The notes under the pieces were generated by a model. That model had not been told where the DNA came from and did not search any database. It worked only from the letters and a program-made list of their open reading frames with translations. Shown in pieces: positions 1-8,373 of a DNA stretch of 17,989 nucleotides. Numbering within the stretch: the stretch's first letter is position 1; the number at the start of each line of letters is the position of its first letter. This DNA is from JAFGKM01 sp964413825 (GTDB lineage Bacteria; Ratteibacteria; UBA8468; B48-G9; JAFGKM01). The stretch lies in NCBI GenBank assembly GCA_964413825.1, contig CAYPTS010000040.1:1-17989 (forward strand). The letters are read 5' to 3'. Made by a program: the position numbers and the translations under genes.

Positions 1-579
1 CAAGAGATTATTGACCGTGCCCTTGCTGAAGCCAAAAAGACAGGAAGATTGTCTGAAATTCCTGAAGAGGAAGATTACTGGAGACAGGAGAAGGGTGTAC
101 CAATGCCTGAAATTGACCGCAGGTTATATGCGGCTTTCAAAAAATGGGGATATCCTCTCCCTTTCAGCATTGATGAGATTGATAAGGTATACCGGGTTTC
201 TGACCGAACAATTGAGATGGATACCAGAACCTGCTGCATGAAAGCGGATAGAGACGATATGCAGGTTTGGTTTGGAAAATTTCCCGAACAAAAAGAAATC
301 TCCCTGAGCCTGCTTGGAGTAAAAAGTCATGAGAAACAACTGGCAGTCGCTCTTTTACCTTTTGAAACTGCTAATTTCAAAACGTCAAGGTCGCTTCTGC
401 TCTGGTGTATTCAAAATGCAGAGATAACCGTACGGCTCCCCCGCGTAAAAGCCATTTATGGGGTGAACTGGCTGGGCAAGAGATTATACGAGATAAAACC
501 TCTCAAAAAGGATAACAGGTCAATAACATTTTTAAGTAAAAGGGATGATGATATCTTTTTCTACGAACTTGTGAAATAA
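1..579 (+). CDS. C-terminal part of an unrecognised protein (5' end outside window)
   Basis: The reading frame is open from base 1 (Q-E-I-I-D-R-A...) to a TAA ending at 579, giving at least 192 residues, so this is the 3' end of a longer gene. A TTG at 49 could be read as a start, but no ribosome binding site precedes it and the frame continues upstream. The visible part is soluble and mixed alpha/beta, with no signal peptide, membrane segment or catalytic motif I recognise. The last 60 residues (E-I-T-V-R-L-P-R ... F-F-Y-E-L-V-K) look beta-rich, like the terminal beta-sandwich that often closes large glycoside hydrolases, but this is only an impression. It converges on mltG with a 14-bp gap, and no terminator is visible between them. 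Function unknown. Confidence 0.6.
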   Translation, partial: QEIIDRALAEAKKTGRLSEIPEEEDYWRQEKGVPMPEIDRRLYAAFKKWGYPLPFSIDEIDKVYRVSDRTIEMDTRTCCMKADRDDMQVWFGKFPEQKEISLSLLGVKSHEKQLAVALLPFETANFKTSRSLLLWCIQNAEITVRLPRVKAIYGVNWLGKRLYEIKPLKKDNRSITFLSKRDDDIFFYELVK

Positions 580-593
580 TAACTCCGGACGCA

Positions 594-1571
594 TTACTTG
601 GAAGCGGTATCGGATTTTGTATCCGAAGAGAGGAATGTTTTTGTTGCGGCAAGATGCTCCTGATAGGTTTTTGAAAAGTGGTTTCTGCCATCGCCCATCG
701 AAACAAAATACAGGTAATCCGTCTTACTCGGATTTATTGCGGCTTTCAGGGAATCAAGACCGGGACTGCATATCGGTCCCGGAGGCAGCCCCTTATGCGT
801 ATAGGTATTATACGGAGATTTGACCCTCAAATCACTCCTGGACAAACGCGCCTTGGGACTGCCGAGAGCATATATGACCGTGGAACAGCTCTGCAAAGCC
901 ATGTTTTTCTTCAGACGCTTGTAGATAATACCTGCTATTATTGCCTTCTCGTCACTATACATCGCTTCTTTTTCCACTATGGAGGCTACGGTGACAACAT
1001 CCTTGACCTTCTGGAAGTTGGCATCCGTTATTTCCTCTCCGTACGCTTCCTCAAACACATTCCTGAACCTGCGGAACATGGTAGACGCAATAGCCTCCAC
1101 CGAAACCTTGTGCGGGAAAAAATATGTATCCGGAAAAAGCATTCCTTCAAGTTTTTTATCATTAAGAACATACGCTATAAATTCTTCGCCGTCTGCAAGT
1201 TTTTTCCTTTCGAGCACCGCCGCTATTTCCTTTACTGTATATCCCTCGGGAATAGTCACCCTTATCAGCAGAACTTCACCCCGCACAATTTTCGAGATGA
1301 CTTTCTTCAGCGGCGTTCTTCCCGAAAACTCGTATATGCCCGACTGCAGGCGTTCCTGCACCCCGTACCTGTTGGTCAGGTAAAGAAACCAGCCCGCCCT
1401 GCGTATTATGCCCCTTTCTTTAAGCATGTCTGCTATCTGTTCCGCCGTCGCCCCTTCGCTCACCTCGACCAGTTTTGCGGTTTTTACGGCAGGCGGCAGG
1501 GTAACGACTTTTATAATCACAAATAACAGCATTACTACCCAGCCGGCCGTAATTATCACTTTATTTTTCAT
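594..1571 (-). CDS. mltG: Endolytic murein transglycosylase MltG (YceG-like)
   Basis: A 325-residue protein of the MltG/YceG family, which cleaves nascent peptidoglycan glycan strands at the outer face of the cytoplasmic membrane and so limits strand length. Residues 5-25 form one hydrophobic N-terminal anchor. A LysM-like subdomain follows (about 33-110, ending I-P-E-G-Y-T-V). The catalytic region starts with L-E-G-M-L-F-P-D-T-Y-F-F (141-152) and contains A-S-I-V-E-K-E-A (196-203), whose glutamate matches the family's catalytic residue. It ends with S-P-Y-N-T-Y and G-L-P-P-G-P-I near 252-267 and S-L-K-A-A. Length is normal for the family. The start is supported by AAAGGA four bases upstream of ATG. 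It lies 9 bp after cinA and is the last gene of the pseudopilin-cinA-mltG operon. The usual mltG neighbours, such as ruvX (yqgF) and tmk, are absent. Confidence 0.93.
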   Translation of the reverse strand: MKNKVIITAGWVVMLLFVIIKVVTLPPAVKTAKLVEVSEGATAEQIADMLKERGIIRRAGWFLYLTNRYGVQERLQSGIYEFSGRTPLKKVISKIVRGEVLLIRVTIPEGYTVKEIAAVLERKKLADGEEFIAYVLNDKKLEGMLFPDTYFFPHKVSVEAIASTMFRRFRNVFEEAYGEEITDANFQKVKDVVTVASIVEKEAMYSDEKAIIAGIIYKRLKKNMALQSCSTVIYALGSPKARLSRSDLRVKSPYNTYTHKGLPPGPICSPGLDSLKAAINPSKTDYLYFVSMGDGRNHFSKTYQEHLAATKTFLSSDTKSDTASK

Positions 1572-1580
1572 TTATCCTTT

Positions 1581-2849
1581 TCAGTAAGGGTTATGATTCA
1601 TCTCTTTTAAAAGGTGTTTCCTTAACAGGTCGAAGCCATGATAAACGGTTCTTTCACGTATCCTCTGCCTGTTTCCCTGCAAAAGAAACCTGTAGGCGTA
1701 AAACCTGTTCTTCGGCATTCCGACACCTATATATACGAGACCTACCGGTTTTTCAGGAGTGCCGCCGGAAGGCCCTGCTATTCCGGTGAAACTTAATGAA
1801 ACATCCGATTTGCCGGCTTTCATCGCTCCTTTTGCCATATAAAGCGCTGTCTCTTCGCTTACCGCTCCATGTTTTTTCAGTACGGTTTTAGGTACCTTCA
1901 AAATTCTTTTTTTCAAAACATTGTTATAGACCACGAAAGACCCCTCGAAAAAATCAGAACTGCCCGGAATGTCCGTCAGGAGTTTTCCGGCAAGTCCTCC
2001 GGTGCATGACTCGGCGAGCGCAATATTCCATTTTTTTTCACGCAGAAGATTTCCCGCGATTTCCGGCAGGGAAGGGGGATTAAGCCCGAGATAACTTTCT
2101 CCGAATTTCATCTTCAGGTGTTTATCCGTCTCAGCGGGGAGTTTTTCCGGCATGTTGCCGGAAACAATAAGAAGTTCTATCATATGCGGCTGTGCAAGTA
2201 TCGTATACGCCGCTCCTTTTTTCTTGAAAAACGGATGCACAACCTCTTCGACGGCGGATTCCGGAACTCCGGATATCCCGAACCTGCATACCTTCAATTC
2301 TCCGCGTTTTTTTTTCTTTTTCATTATACAGGCGTATTTTTCCGCCATGGGCGCAAGTTCGGCGGGAGGTCCCGGCAAAACCACTATCTCTTTTTTTCCG
2401 AGATTGAGAGCAAGCCCGGGCGCCGTCCCCGCTTCGTTCTTGAGAACAACCGCTCCTTCTATGACATATGCCTGTTTTTTGTTTATTTCAGGCATTTGCG
2501 TTATTCCCCTGTCATGGAACCTTCTGCAGATTCCCTCCCAGATTTCTTCGGAAAACACAAGTTTTCTTTTCAGCAGTTCGGAAAGGCTTTCTCTTGTAAT
2601 GTCATCGGAAGTAGGTCCAAGTCCGCCTGTAATGAAAACCACATCGCCGGCTTTGAGAGCTGAATGTACGGCATGGATTATCTCTTTTTTGTCATCGCAT
2701 ACCGTCCGGCAGGAACCTATGCAAAATCCGGCTCTGCCAAGTATGCCGGACAAAAGATTAACGTCGGTATTGACTCTGTCAAGGAGAAGTTCGCTGCCTA
2801 TGCAGACAACCTCTATTCTGCAATCCGGCAAAGCCTTTTTTTTTGTCAT
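1581..2849 (-). CDS. cinA: CinA family protein: MoCF-like domain plus nicotinamide-nucleotide amidohydrolase
   Basis: A 422-residue two-domain protein of the usual CinA length. The N-terminal MoCF/COG1058 domain (about 11-175) has G-S-E-L-L-L near 18, G-G-L-G-P-T-S-D-D-I-T (75-85) and P-G-P-P-A-E-L (159-165). In characterised CinA proteins this domain hydrolyses ADP-ribose-type dinucleotides. The C-terminal CinA domain (about 262-415) has A-E-S-C-T-G-G (279-285), G-A-V-S-E-E (328-333) and T-G-I-A-G-P-S-G-G-T (355-364) followed by E-K-P-V-G-L-V-Y-I-G. It deamidates nicotinamide mononucleotide in pyridine nucleotide salvage. AGGA eight bases upstream supports the ATG. A lysine-rich stretch at 177-182 (M-K-K-K-K-K-R) is encoded by an A-rich tract that could be slippage-prone. 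The gene sits 24 bp after the pseudopilin gene and 9 bp before mltG, so the three are probably cotranscribed. Confidence 0.93.
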   Translation of the reverse strand: MTKKKALPDCRIEVVCIGSELLLDRVNTDVNLLSGILGRAGFCIGSCRTVCDDKKEIIHAVHSALKAGDVVFITGGLGPTSDDITRESLSELLKRKLVFSEEIWEGICRRFHDRGITQMPEINKKQAYVIEGAVVLKNEAGTAPGLALNLGKKEIVVLPGPPAELAPMAEKYACIMKKKKKRGELKVCRFGISGVPESAVEEVVHPFFKKKGAAYTILAQPHMIELLIVSGNMPEKLPAETDKHLKMKFGESYLGLNPPSLPEIAGNLLREKKWNIALAESCTGGLAGKLLTDIPGSSDFFEGSFVVYNNVLKKRILKVPKTVLKKHGAVSEETALYMAKGAMKAGKSDVSLSFTGIAGPSGGTPEKPVGLVYIGVGMPKNRFYAYRFLLQGNRQRIRERTVYHGFDLLRKHLLKEMNHNPY

Positions 2850-2873
2850 GGTAAAATTCCTGAATCGCAGGCA

Positions 2874-4874
2874 TTAATCTGCTTCAGTAACGAAAAAATA
2901 ACGTTCGGCAGATAAATCCCGGTTGTTTTTGTCTTGCACGGTAAGTTTGTAATGCCCGTTTTTTCCAGCGGTTACTTTTATCTGTGCGGCATTTCCTTCG
3001 ACGGAAGAAACGGATGCCTTGATATCCTCGGGATGTTCGAGAAGAAAATCCCCCTTATAGCCGGACAATTCGTTGCCAAATTTATCTTTTACCGCAATGT
3101 TTCCAGCATATTCCCGTCCTCTCGATATGGAAACGGGCAGGCCTGTTATTTCGATTTTTACGGGGACAGACGGTTTTACCATGAACGCATTTGAGCGTCC
3201 CTGCCGTCCTGACGGGTCTTCGAGGAAAATAGTATGTTCTCCTGCTTTTGTTATGACCACCGTTTCCATCCATACGCCCGCGGTAAAATCCCTGTTGACG
3301 TATTCTACTGTTCCCGCATCGTCACGCAGGTAGTATCCCTTTACCTGATTGCCCCATTTGTCAACGGCTCTGACAAGGATGTCAAACGGTTTTCCGGCTT
3401 CCTGAACGCCGATTTCCCTTATGCTGAATACGGACAGGTCCCCCGGATTGACGTATATCTCTTTTTCCCCTTTTATTTCTCCGTTGAATACCTGTATTTT
3501 CATGGAACCGGATTTAAAAAAGGTAAGGTTATTTTTTTTCATTCCCGCGTTTTCAGGAAGGAAGTTCATCTTCTTCTCTTCGGAAACTGCACCTTCGGGA
3601 AGGCCGATTTCAACTTCACCCGTATAATCAACGCAAACATTCCCGCAGGCATCCCTGACTACCGCAGTTATTTCGTAAGAGGCTCCCGCCGCCGCCTCTC
3701 CAGCGGAAATAATATCTATGACTGAAGGAACCGAATGCTTTACCGTAAACGGCGGGCTGACGCCGGCCATGTTCCGTGCGGCGGCATAAATCAGGTTTCC
3801 TTCAGATACGGAATTCAAAATCAGTTCCCCTTCCCAAACTCCATTGACTACCGTAATCTTCTCCGGAGGTCTGTCCGTTGATGAAATCGAAACAACCGCC
3901 TCTCCGTTATATTCAACCCTGTTTTCCCATTTGTCAAGTAGTATAATCCTTACTTTCTGAGGAAGCCCCGCCTCCCATAACACCGGAAAACTCTCGAAAC
4001 CGAACCGGTTAAAACCACCGGGAGTAACGTTTATTTCAAGGACGCCTTCGTTACCCTTCTCATCGCGCACCTTAACCGCAGTTGTTCCCGCCTTGTGAAA
4101 CACGGCAGTAAAATTAACTCCGGAATCGCCTTTCACCTCGATTTCTTCAGGCATTTCCGCATGTCCTGCCGGCTCATGCGTTATTTTCAAAGTTCCCGGC
4201 TTCAACATAAGAGTACTTCCGGAAGCGTCCGACATATAAACCGATATATTCAATTCCTCTCCCGCCATAACGTCCCTTTTTGCAACGACGTTTAATCCTG
4301 CTAACAACTGCAGCGGCGGGGTCGGCGCCTCCTCTGGCTTTTTTATCTCTGTTTCCGCAGACGGCGGTTCTTTTACGGCAACATCGGGAAATACAACCCT
4401 CGGCGCAATCTGGGCGTTTCCCCCTGCGTATAAAACGGAAAATCCCGCCATGTGGGGAGACGGTATTTTCTTATTCACGGCGGTCATTTCAGTCATAAGC
4501 CACGTGCCTGACGGTACCGACCCCATGCTTTTTCCGCTGAACTCGTCATTCCAGATGTAATTGGTCCCGTAGTTGTTCAACTGTGCGGGAAGAGACGGGC
4601 AGAACATGACTCCCCGCGCGCCGTATTGAGCAAGTATAAAGTGTATGCCGCGATTGTCTGATGCGGAAGAAGGGAAAAACTTTGCGGCAGGAAGCGTTCC
4701 GTTGTCCATCTCGAACATCGTCACCGCCTGGTAAATATTTTTCAGGTTATTTATGCACTCCCTTTCCCTGCCTTTCTGAACACCGAGGTAGGTCCCGGCG
4801 GAAAGAGCCGAAATTATTCCTGCTACAACCGTGAGCTCCACAAGCGTAAATCCGCCGAAAAAAGTTTTTCGCAT
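2874..4874 (-). CDS. Prepilin-type protein with about five Ig/filamin-like repeats
   Basis: A 666-residue protein starting with a type IV prepilin signal: eight-residue leader ending G-G, then F-T-L-V-E-L-T-V, with cleavage expected after Gly8 and the conserved Glu five residues later. The hydrophobic helix runs to about 30. A globular pseudopilin part (31-165) contains C-I-N-N-L-K near 40, as in PVC-type pseudopilins. A Pro/Glu-rich linker (165-190) leads to about five beta-sandwich repeats at roughly 193-285, 287-378, 380-476, 477-567 and 569-664. Several share an A-G-x-x-F-x-I-x-V-x-A-x-D-x-W-G-N core, e.g. V-D-K-W-G-N-Q-V at 504-511 and V-K-D-K-F-G-N-E-L at 595-603. Such repeats usually project adhesive or structural domains. 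The ATG at 4874 is the only start that keeps the prepilin leader, yet it has no Shine-Dalgarno sequence and appears leaderless. First gene of the operon with cinA and mltG. Exact role unknown; a minor pilin or surface adhesin is inferred. Confidence 0.8.
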   Translation of the reverse strand: MRKTFFGGFTLVELTVVAGIISALSAGTYLGVQKGRERECINNLKNIYQAVTMFEMDNGTLPAAKFFPSSASDNRGIHFILAQYGARGVMFCPSLPAQLNNYGTNYIWNDEFSGKSMGSVPSGTWLMTEMTAVNKKIPSPHMAGFSVLYAGGNAQIAPRVVFPDVAVKEPPSAETEIKKPEEAPTPPLQLLAGLNVVAKRDVMAGEELNISVYMSDASGSTLMLKPGTLKITHEPAGHAEMPEEIEVKGDSGVNFTAVFHKAGTTAVKVRDEKGNEGVLEINVTPGGFNRFGFESFPVLWEAGLPQKVRIILLDKWENRVEYNGEAVVSISSTDRPPEKITVVNGVWEGELILNSVSEGNLIYAAARNMAGVSPPFTVKHSVPSVIDIISAGEAAAGASYEITAVVRDACGNVCVDYTGEVEIGLPEGAVSEEKKMNFLPENAGMKKNNLTFFKSGSMKIQVFNGEIKGEKEIYVNPGDLSVFSIREIGVQEAGKPFDILVRAVDKWGNQVKGYYLRDDAGTVEYVNRDFTAGVWMETVVITKAGEHTIFLEDPSGRQGRSNAFMVKPSVPVKIEITGLPVSISRGREYAGNIAVKDKFGNELSGYKGDFLLEHPEDIKASVSSVEGNAAQIKVTAGKNGHYKLTVQDKNNRDLSAERYFFVTEAD

Positions 4875-4880
4875 AAATAT

Positions 4881-4909
4881 ATTTTACAGAAAATCTCTGT
4901 TTCCGTCAA
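4881..4909 (-). promoter_or_regulatory. Sigma70-like promoter for the Ig-pseudopilin/cinA/mltG operon
   Basis: On the minus strand, TTGACG (4909-4904) and TAAAAT (4886-4881) are separated by exactly 17 bases. Only six bases (ATATTT) separate the -10 box from the ATG at 4874, so transcription should start at or next to the start codon. The -35 box overlaps the T-tract of the 23S terminator. Each box matches consensus at 5 of 6 positions. Confidence 0.6.
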
Positions 4910-4958
4910 AAAAAAAGAGGGCAGGGGAGATAGATTCTTGCTCTGTCTTCCCTGCCCT
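4908..4958 (-). terminator. Intrinsic terminator of the 23S rRNA gene
   Basis: In the minus-strand transcript AGGGCAGG (4958-4951) pairs with CCTGCCCT (4925-4918). The stem extends to about 17 bp with a G-U pair or two, around a 7-nt loop at 4941-4935, and is followed by nine T residues (4916-4908). It lies about 20 bases beyond the mature 23S 3' end, leaving no space for a 5S gene. Confidence 0.9.
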
Positions 4959-4970
4959 GTTTGAAAAAAG

Positions 4971-4984
4971 TTTCATGGTCAAGC
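4971..4984 (-). other. 3' strand of the 23S precursor processing stem
   Basis: The RNA GCUUGACCAUGAAA (4984-4971) is complementary over 14 continuous bases (one G-U) to UUUUAUGGUCAAGC at 10382-10369. The pair joins helix 1 of the mature rRNA to flanking leader and trailer, as expected for an RNase III processing stalk. The partners are 5.4 kb apart in the unspliced gene. Confidence 0.7.
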
Positions 4985-5111
4985 CGCACGACCGGTTAGT
5001 ACTCCTCAGCTTAAACCCTTACGGGCCTTACACACGGAGCCTATCAACCAGGTAGTCTACCTGAGGTCTTCAGTCTGCTGCTCTCACAGCAGAGGGAGGA
5101 CTAATCTTGAG

Positions 5112-5159
<48 letters not shown>

Positions 5160-5280
5160 ACTACCCAGCGATTACCCCTGGCGGGATAACTGGTACATTA
5201 GAGGTTCGTCCAACCCGGTCCTCTCGTACTAGGGTCAGATCCCCTTCAATCCTCCTACGCCTACGGCAGATAGAGACCGA

Positions 5281-6031
5281 CAATCTGTTACTTTCATCCT
5301 TTTATAAGGATTACTAACCCGCTTTAAGCAGGCGGACTTGCTTTTCAACAAGTCTCTCATATTCGCATATGAGTTCGGACTATATCTTATTCACCTGTAC
5401 AAGGTGAATTCTGGCGTATAGTCTCTGAGGCTCCAGTAAGTAAAATTTCTTTTGAATATCTTTTCTTTCCTCTAACAGGTATGCTAAAGACAAGATTTAC
5501 AATTTCCTTGAACCCGTCTATGTTAAGATGTCTTTTCTCCTCAATTATAGAAAAAACTTCTTTAAAAACATAGAACTGCTGTTTTTTCTCGGAATGCAAA
5601 GGATGTTTTTTAAAAAAAGGCAAAAGACTTTCCTTTATTTGCGTACGGTCTTTTACTATCAAAACCCATGTTTTATCCCTTGGATTCTTAGGATGATTCG
5701 GCTTGATATATCCGGCACCTATTCTTGCACAAAATGCCTCTAATATATTTTTGCCGCCAGGATTCTGACTAAGATGGAATTCAGTAATCACTTGCCAACC
5801 TAATGGCAAGTCGCTTCTTTTACTGAACCCTATATAAAAACATCCTTCTCCGTCAATAAAACCTGCCAGATATTCGTTCGAGATTTCACTACTGGTTGCC
5901 TGCTGATTATCCGCACTGACTGTATTTTTACTTGACATAGAGACAGAATATCTCTATTAATACATTTTGTCAAGTAACAGCAGATTCTCGGATTTTCCAG
6001 CATATAGCCAGATTTAAAGACAGCAGGATCT
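5281..6031 (-). ncRNA. Group I intron at E. coli 23S position 2604 (751 nt)
   Basis: The splice sites obey the group I rule: the 5' exon ends in U (GACAGU, base 6032) and the intron ends in G (5281). P1 is clear: exon AAGACAGU (6039-6032) pairs with intron GCUGUCUU (6024-6017), with the U-G wobble at the splice site and a 7-nt loop. Core helices: P3 UCUGGC (6012-6007) with GCCAGA (5415-5410); P4 UGCUG (6002-5998) with CAGCA (5905-5901); P6 AGGC/GCCU and P6a CCAGUA/UACUGG flanking the ORF; P7 in GAGACUAU (near 5425) with AUAUAGUC (near 5380); P8 AUUCACC/GGUGAAU. P9 is a 7-bp stem with GCGA tetraloop (5373-5356), followed by further P9.x hairpins. Joining the exons restores ACAGUUCGGUC exactly. 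The ORF lies in the P6 loop. Subgroup not determined; there is no P7.1/P7.2 insertion, so it looks IB-like. Confidence 0.93.
5387..5938 (-). CDS. Single-motif LAGLIDADG homing endonuclease of the L2604 intron
   Basis: A 183-residue intron-encoded protein. The LAGLIDADG helix Y-L-A-G-F-I-D-G-E-G-C-F lies at 23-34, with Glu31 in the position of the metal-binding acidic residue. One motif per chain implies a homodimer, as in I-CreI, cutting the intronless 23S gene near position 2604 and spreading the intron. The fold pattern continues with F-H-L-S-Q-N, the Y-I-K-P stretch and K-K-Q-Q-F. It is clearly similar to the endonuclease in the L1951 intron. About 20 N-terminal residues are encoded by the P4/P5/P6 core, and the C-terminal residues after about 168 are read from P6, P7, P3 and P8, with the TAA just before the second P7 strand. 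The ATG has no clear Shine-Dalgarno sequence and is base-paired in a P5 extension. No alternative in-frame ATG, GTG or TTG lies before the motif. Confidence 0.88.
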   Translation of the reverse strand: MSSKNTVSADNQQATSSEISNEYLAGFIDGEGCFYIGFSKRSDLPLGWQVITEFHLSQNPGGKNILEAFCARIGAGYIKPNHPKNPRDKTWVLIVKDRTQIKESLLPFFKKHPLHSEKKQQFYVFKEVFSIIEEKRHLNIDGFKEIVNLVFSIPVRGKKRYSKEILLTGASETIRQNSPCTGE

Positions 6032-6088
6032 ACTGTCTTACGACGTTCTGAACCCAGCTCACGTACCGCTTTAATGGGCGAACAGACC

Positions 6089-6148
<60 letters not shown>

Positions 6149-6174
6149 TGCCGTCGATATGAACTCTTGGGCAA

Positions 6175-6207
<33 letters not shown>

Positions 6208-6361
6208 CGCTGAGCGATGGCCCTTCCACATGGTACCACCGGATCATTAAGCCCGGCTTTCGCCTCTGCTCGACCTGTCGGTCTCGCAGTCAGGCTCTCT
6301 TATGCCTTTACACTCGATGGCTGATTGCCAAACAGCCTGAGAGAACCTTTGGGCGCCTCCG

Positions 6362-7018
6362 TTACATTTTAGGCAAATATGTTCGTCCAGATTCCGGTAT
6401 CTTGTACCACATCTCCCTGAGGAGATATGGACCGACCAGTTTTACAAATTCTTCCAGAGATTTTCCATGGATACAGATTTGGAAGCCTTCCTTTTGTTTT
6501 CTCATTCCGGCTTCCAGCCCGAACTTCGCCTTTAACAGCAATGCCAGTTTTTTGACTTCGTCCTGCCGGTAACCCTGCGTATTCAGGATTACTGCACGGG
6601 ACAGACGCCACTTCATGCTTCCGTCATCCATAAACCAGTAGGCTAATACTCTTGGCGTCAACCATTTGTTTATGAGTTTCGGTACCCGTTTCCTGCCTTC
6701 AGGATAAAACTGTTTGGCATAAAAACGGAATGCAGAGTGGCTGTAGGTCTGAAAACCTGTCATTTCGGTTTCCGTTCCGTCTTTGCCGGTCCGCAAGCGG
6801 ATTTTCGGCGGAGTGTTTACCCAGTCCTTAAAGGTTTGATAGAGATGCTCCACATAATCCTTATGCTTTACACTTTGCTCTATTTTCAACCTGTAAGTTC
6901 TGCCGTTGTTCTGGGTTTCGAGATGTCCGTCGCCCAGAACTACTCCGACCAGAATTTCCCTTTGCTCACCGAGCAATTTCAGATTACTCTTCCTGCTTTC
7001 TATTTCTCTGGAATACAT
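6362..7018 (-). CDS. Two-motif LAGLIDADG homing endonuclease of the L2262 intron, ending in the 23S exon
   Basis: A 218-residue protein of the PF03161-type LAGLIDADG group. The first motif I-L-V-G-V-V-L-G-D-G-H-L is at 22-33 (Asp30) and the second V-L-A-Y-W-F-M-D-D-G-S-M at 124-135 (Asp131/132). Two motifs in one chain suggest a monomeric enzyme. The start ATG is preceded by GGTGAAAA. The C-terminus is unusual: codons for the last three residues (P-K-M) and the TAA stop lie in the third rRNA exon, so the ORF crosses the 3' splice site at 6374/6373. It can therefore be translated complete only from unspliced precursor. The family differs from the other two endonucleases here, implying separate acquisition. 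The gene sits in the P9 region, downstream of the whole catalytic core. Confidence 0.9.
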   Translation of the reverse strand: MYSREIESRKSNLKLLGEQREILVGVVLGDGHLETQNNGRTYRLKIEQSVKHKDYVEHLYQTFKDWVNTPPKIRLRTGKDGTETEMTGFQTYSHSAFRFYAKQFYPEGRKRVPKLINKWLTPRVLAYWFMDDGSMKWRLSRAVILNTQGYRQDEVKKLALLLKAKFGLEAGMRKQKEGFQICIHGKSLEEFVKLVGPYLLREMWYKIPESGRTYLPKM

Positions 7019-7302
7019 TTTTCACCGCTGGACGTCCGCTAAAAACAGCGGCTCTGCTTCGCAACAGAGTTCAGACTATATCATCAACCATGAATTGGTT
7101 GTCTGGCGTGTAGTCGTTGAGGGGTCAACCCGTCTGACACTCTTTAAAGAGCGCAGTTGGGTGACTTCCCTGCTGATTGTCCGCACTCCGGCATTCTTAC
7201 CGGATGCTGTCATACGCATCCCGGTATCCGAAGATACACCGGACTTCCCAGCATATAGCCAGATTATACTCCTGATGTTGCCATCAGGAAGCCCCACAAT
7301 TG
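6374..7302 (-). ncRNA. Group I intron at E. coli 23S position 2262 (929 nt)
   Basis: The 5' exon ends in U (GGUUGCCU, base 7303) and the intron ends in G (6374). Joining gives GCCU-CCUAAAAUG, the expected helix 79 sequence. P1 is short: exon GCCU with intron GGGC (7294-7291), U-G at the splice site, 8-nt loop. P2 is a 7-bp hairpin with GCAA tetraloop (7288-7271). P3 UCUGGC (7263-7258) pairs with GCCAGA (7107-7102); P4 UGCUG (7253-7249) with CAGCA (7175-7171); P5 GUCCG with CGGAC; P6 AGGG with CCCU, and P6a. P7 uses CGACUA (7116-7111) and UAUAGUC (7080-7074). P8 is a compact 6-bp hairpin (7101-7085), and P9 a 7-bp stem with GCGA loop (7069-7052). The endonuclease ORF follows P9 hairpins and reaches the 3' splice site. 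The core closely resembles that of the L2604 intron. Confidence 0.93.
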
Positions 7303-7613
7303 AGGCAACCGCCCCAGCTAAACTGCCCACCTCCCACTGTCCCCTGTCCGGATTCACGGACCAGAGTTAGGATTTCAAAACAATAAGAGTGGTATTTCAC
7401 TAACGGCTCCACCCAAACCAGAGTTCGGGCTTCAAAGCCTCCCACCTATGCTACGCATATTATTCTAAAATTCAATAGCAGGCTACAGTAAAGGTTCCGG
7501 GGTCTTATCGTCTAGCCGCAGGTAACCCGCGTCTTCGCGGGTATCACAAATTCGCCGAGCCCCTCTCCGAGACAGCGCTCCCATCGTTACAAGATTCGTG
7601 CGGGTCGGAACTT

Positions 7614-8373
<760 letters not shown>

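Noticed and set aside
678..1526. 282-codon plus-strand open frame opposite mltG
   Set aside because: It is antisense to a clearly conserved MltG reading frame, has no recognisable domain, and shows a composition typical of a shadow frame.
2152..2877. 241-codon plus-strand open frame opposite cinA
   Set aside because: It mirrors the CinA coding strand; low complexity (runs of Ser, Phe) and no family resemblance.
4860..4976. Possible 5S rRNA after the 23S gene
   Set aside because: Only about 100 bases separate the 23S end from the next start codon, and they are filled by the terminator and a promoter; no 5S sequence.
7076..7357. 93-codon minus-strand frame in the L2262 intron core
   Set aside because: It covers P2-P8 ribozyme helices and crosses the 5' exon, with no protein family resemblance; explained by the intron fold.
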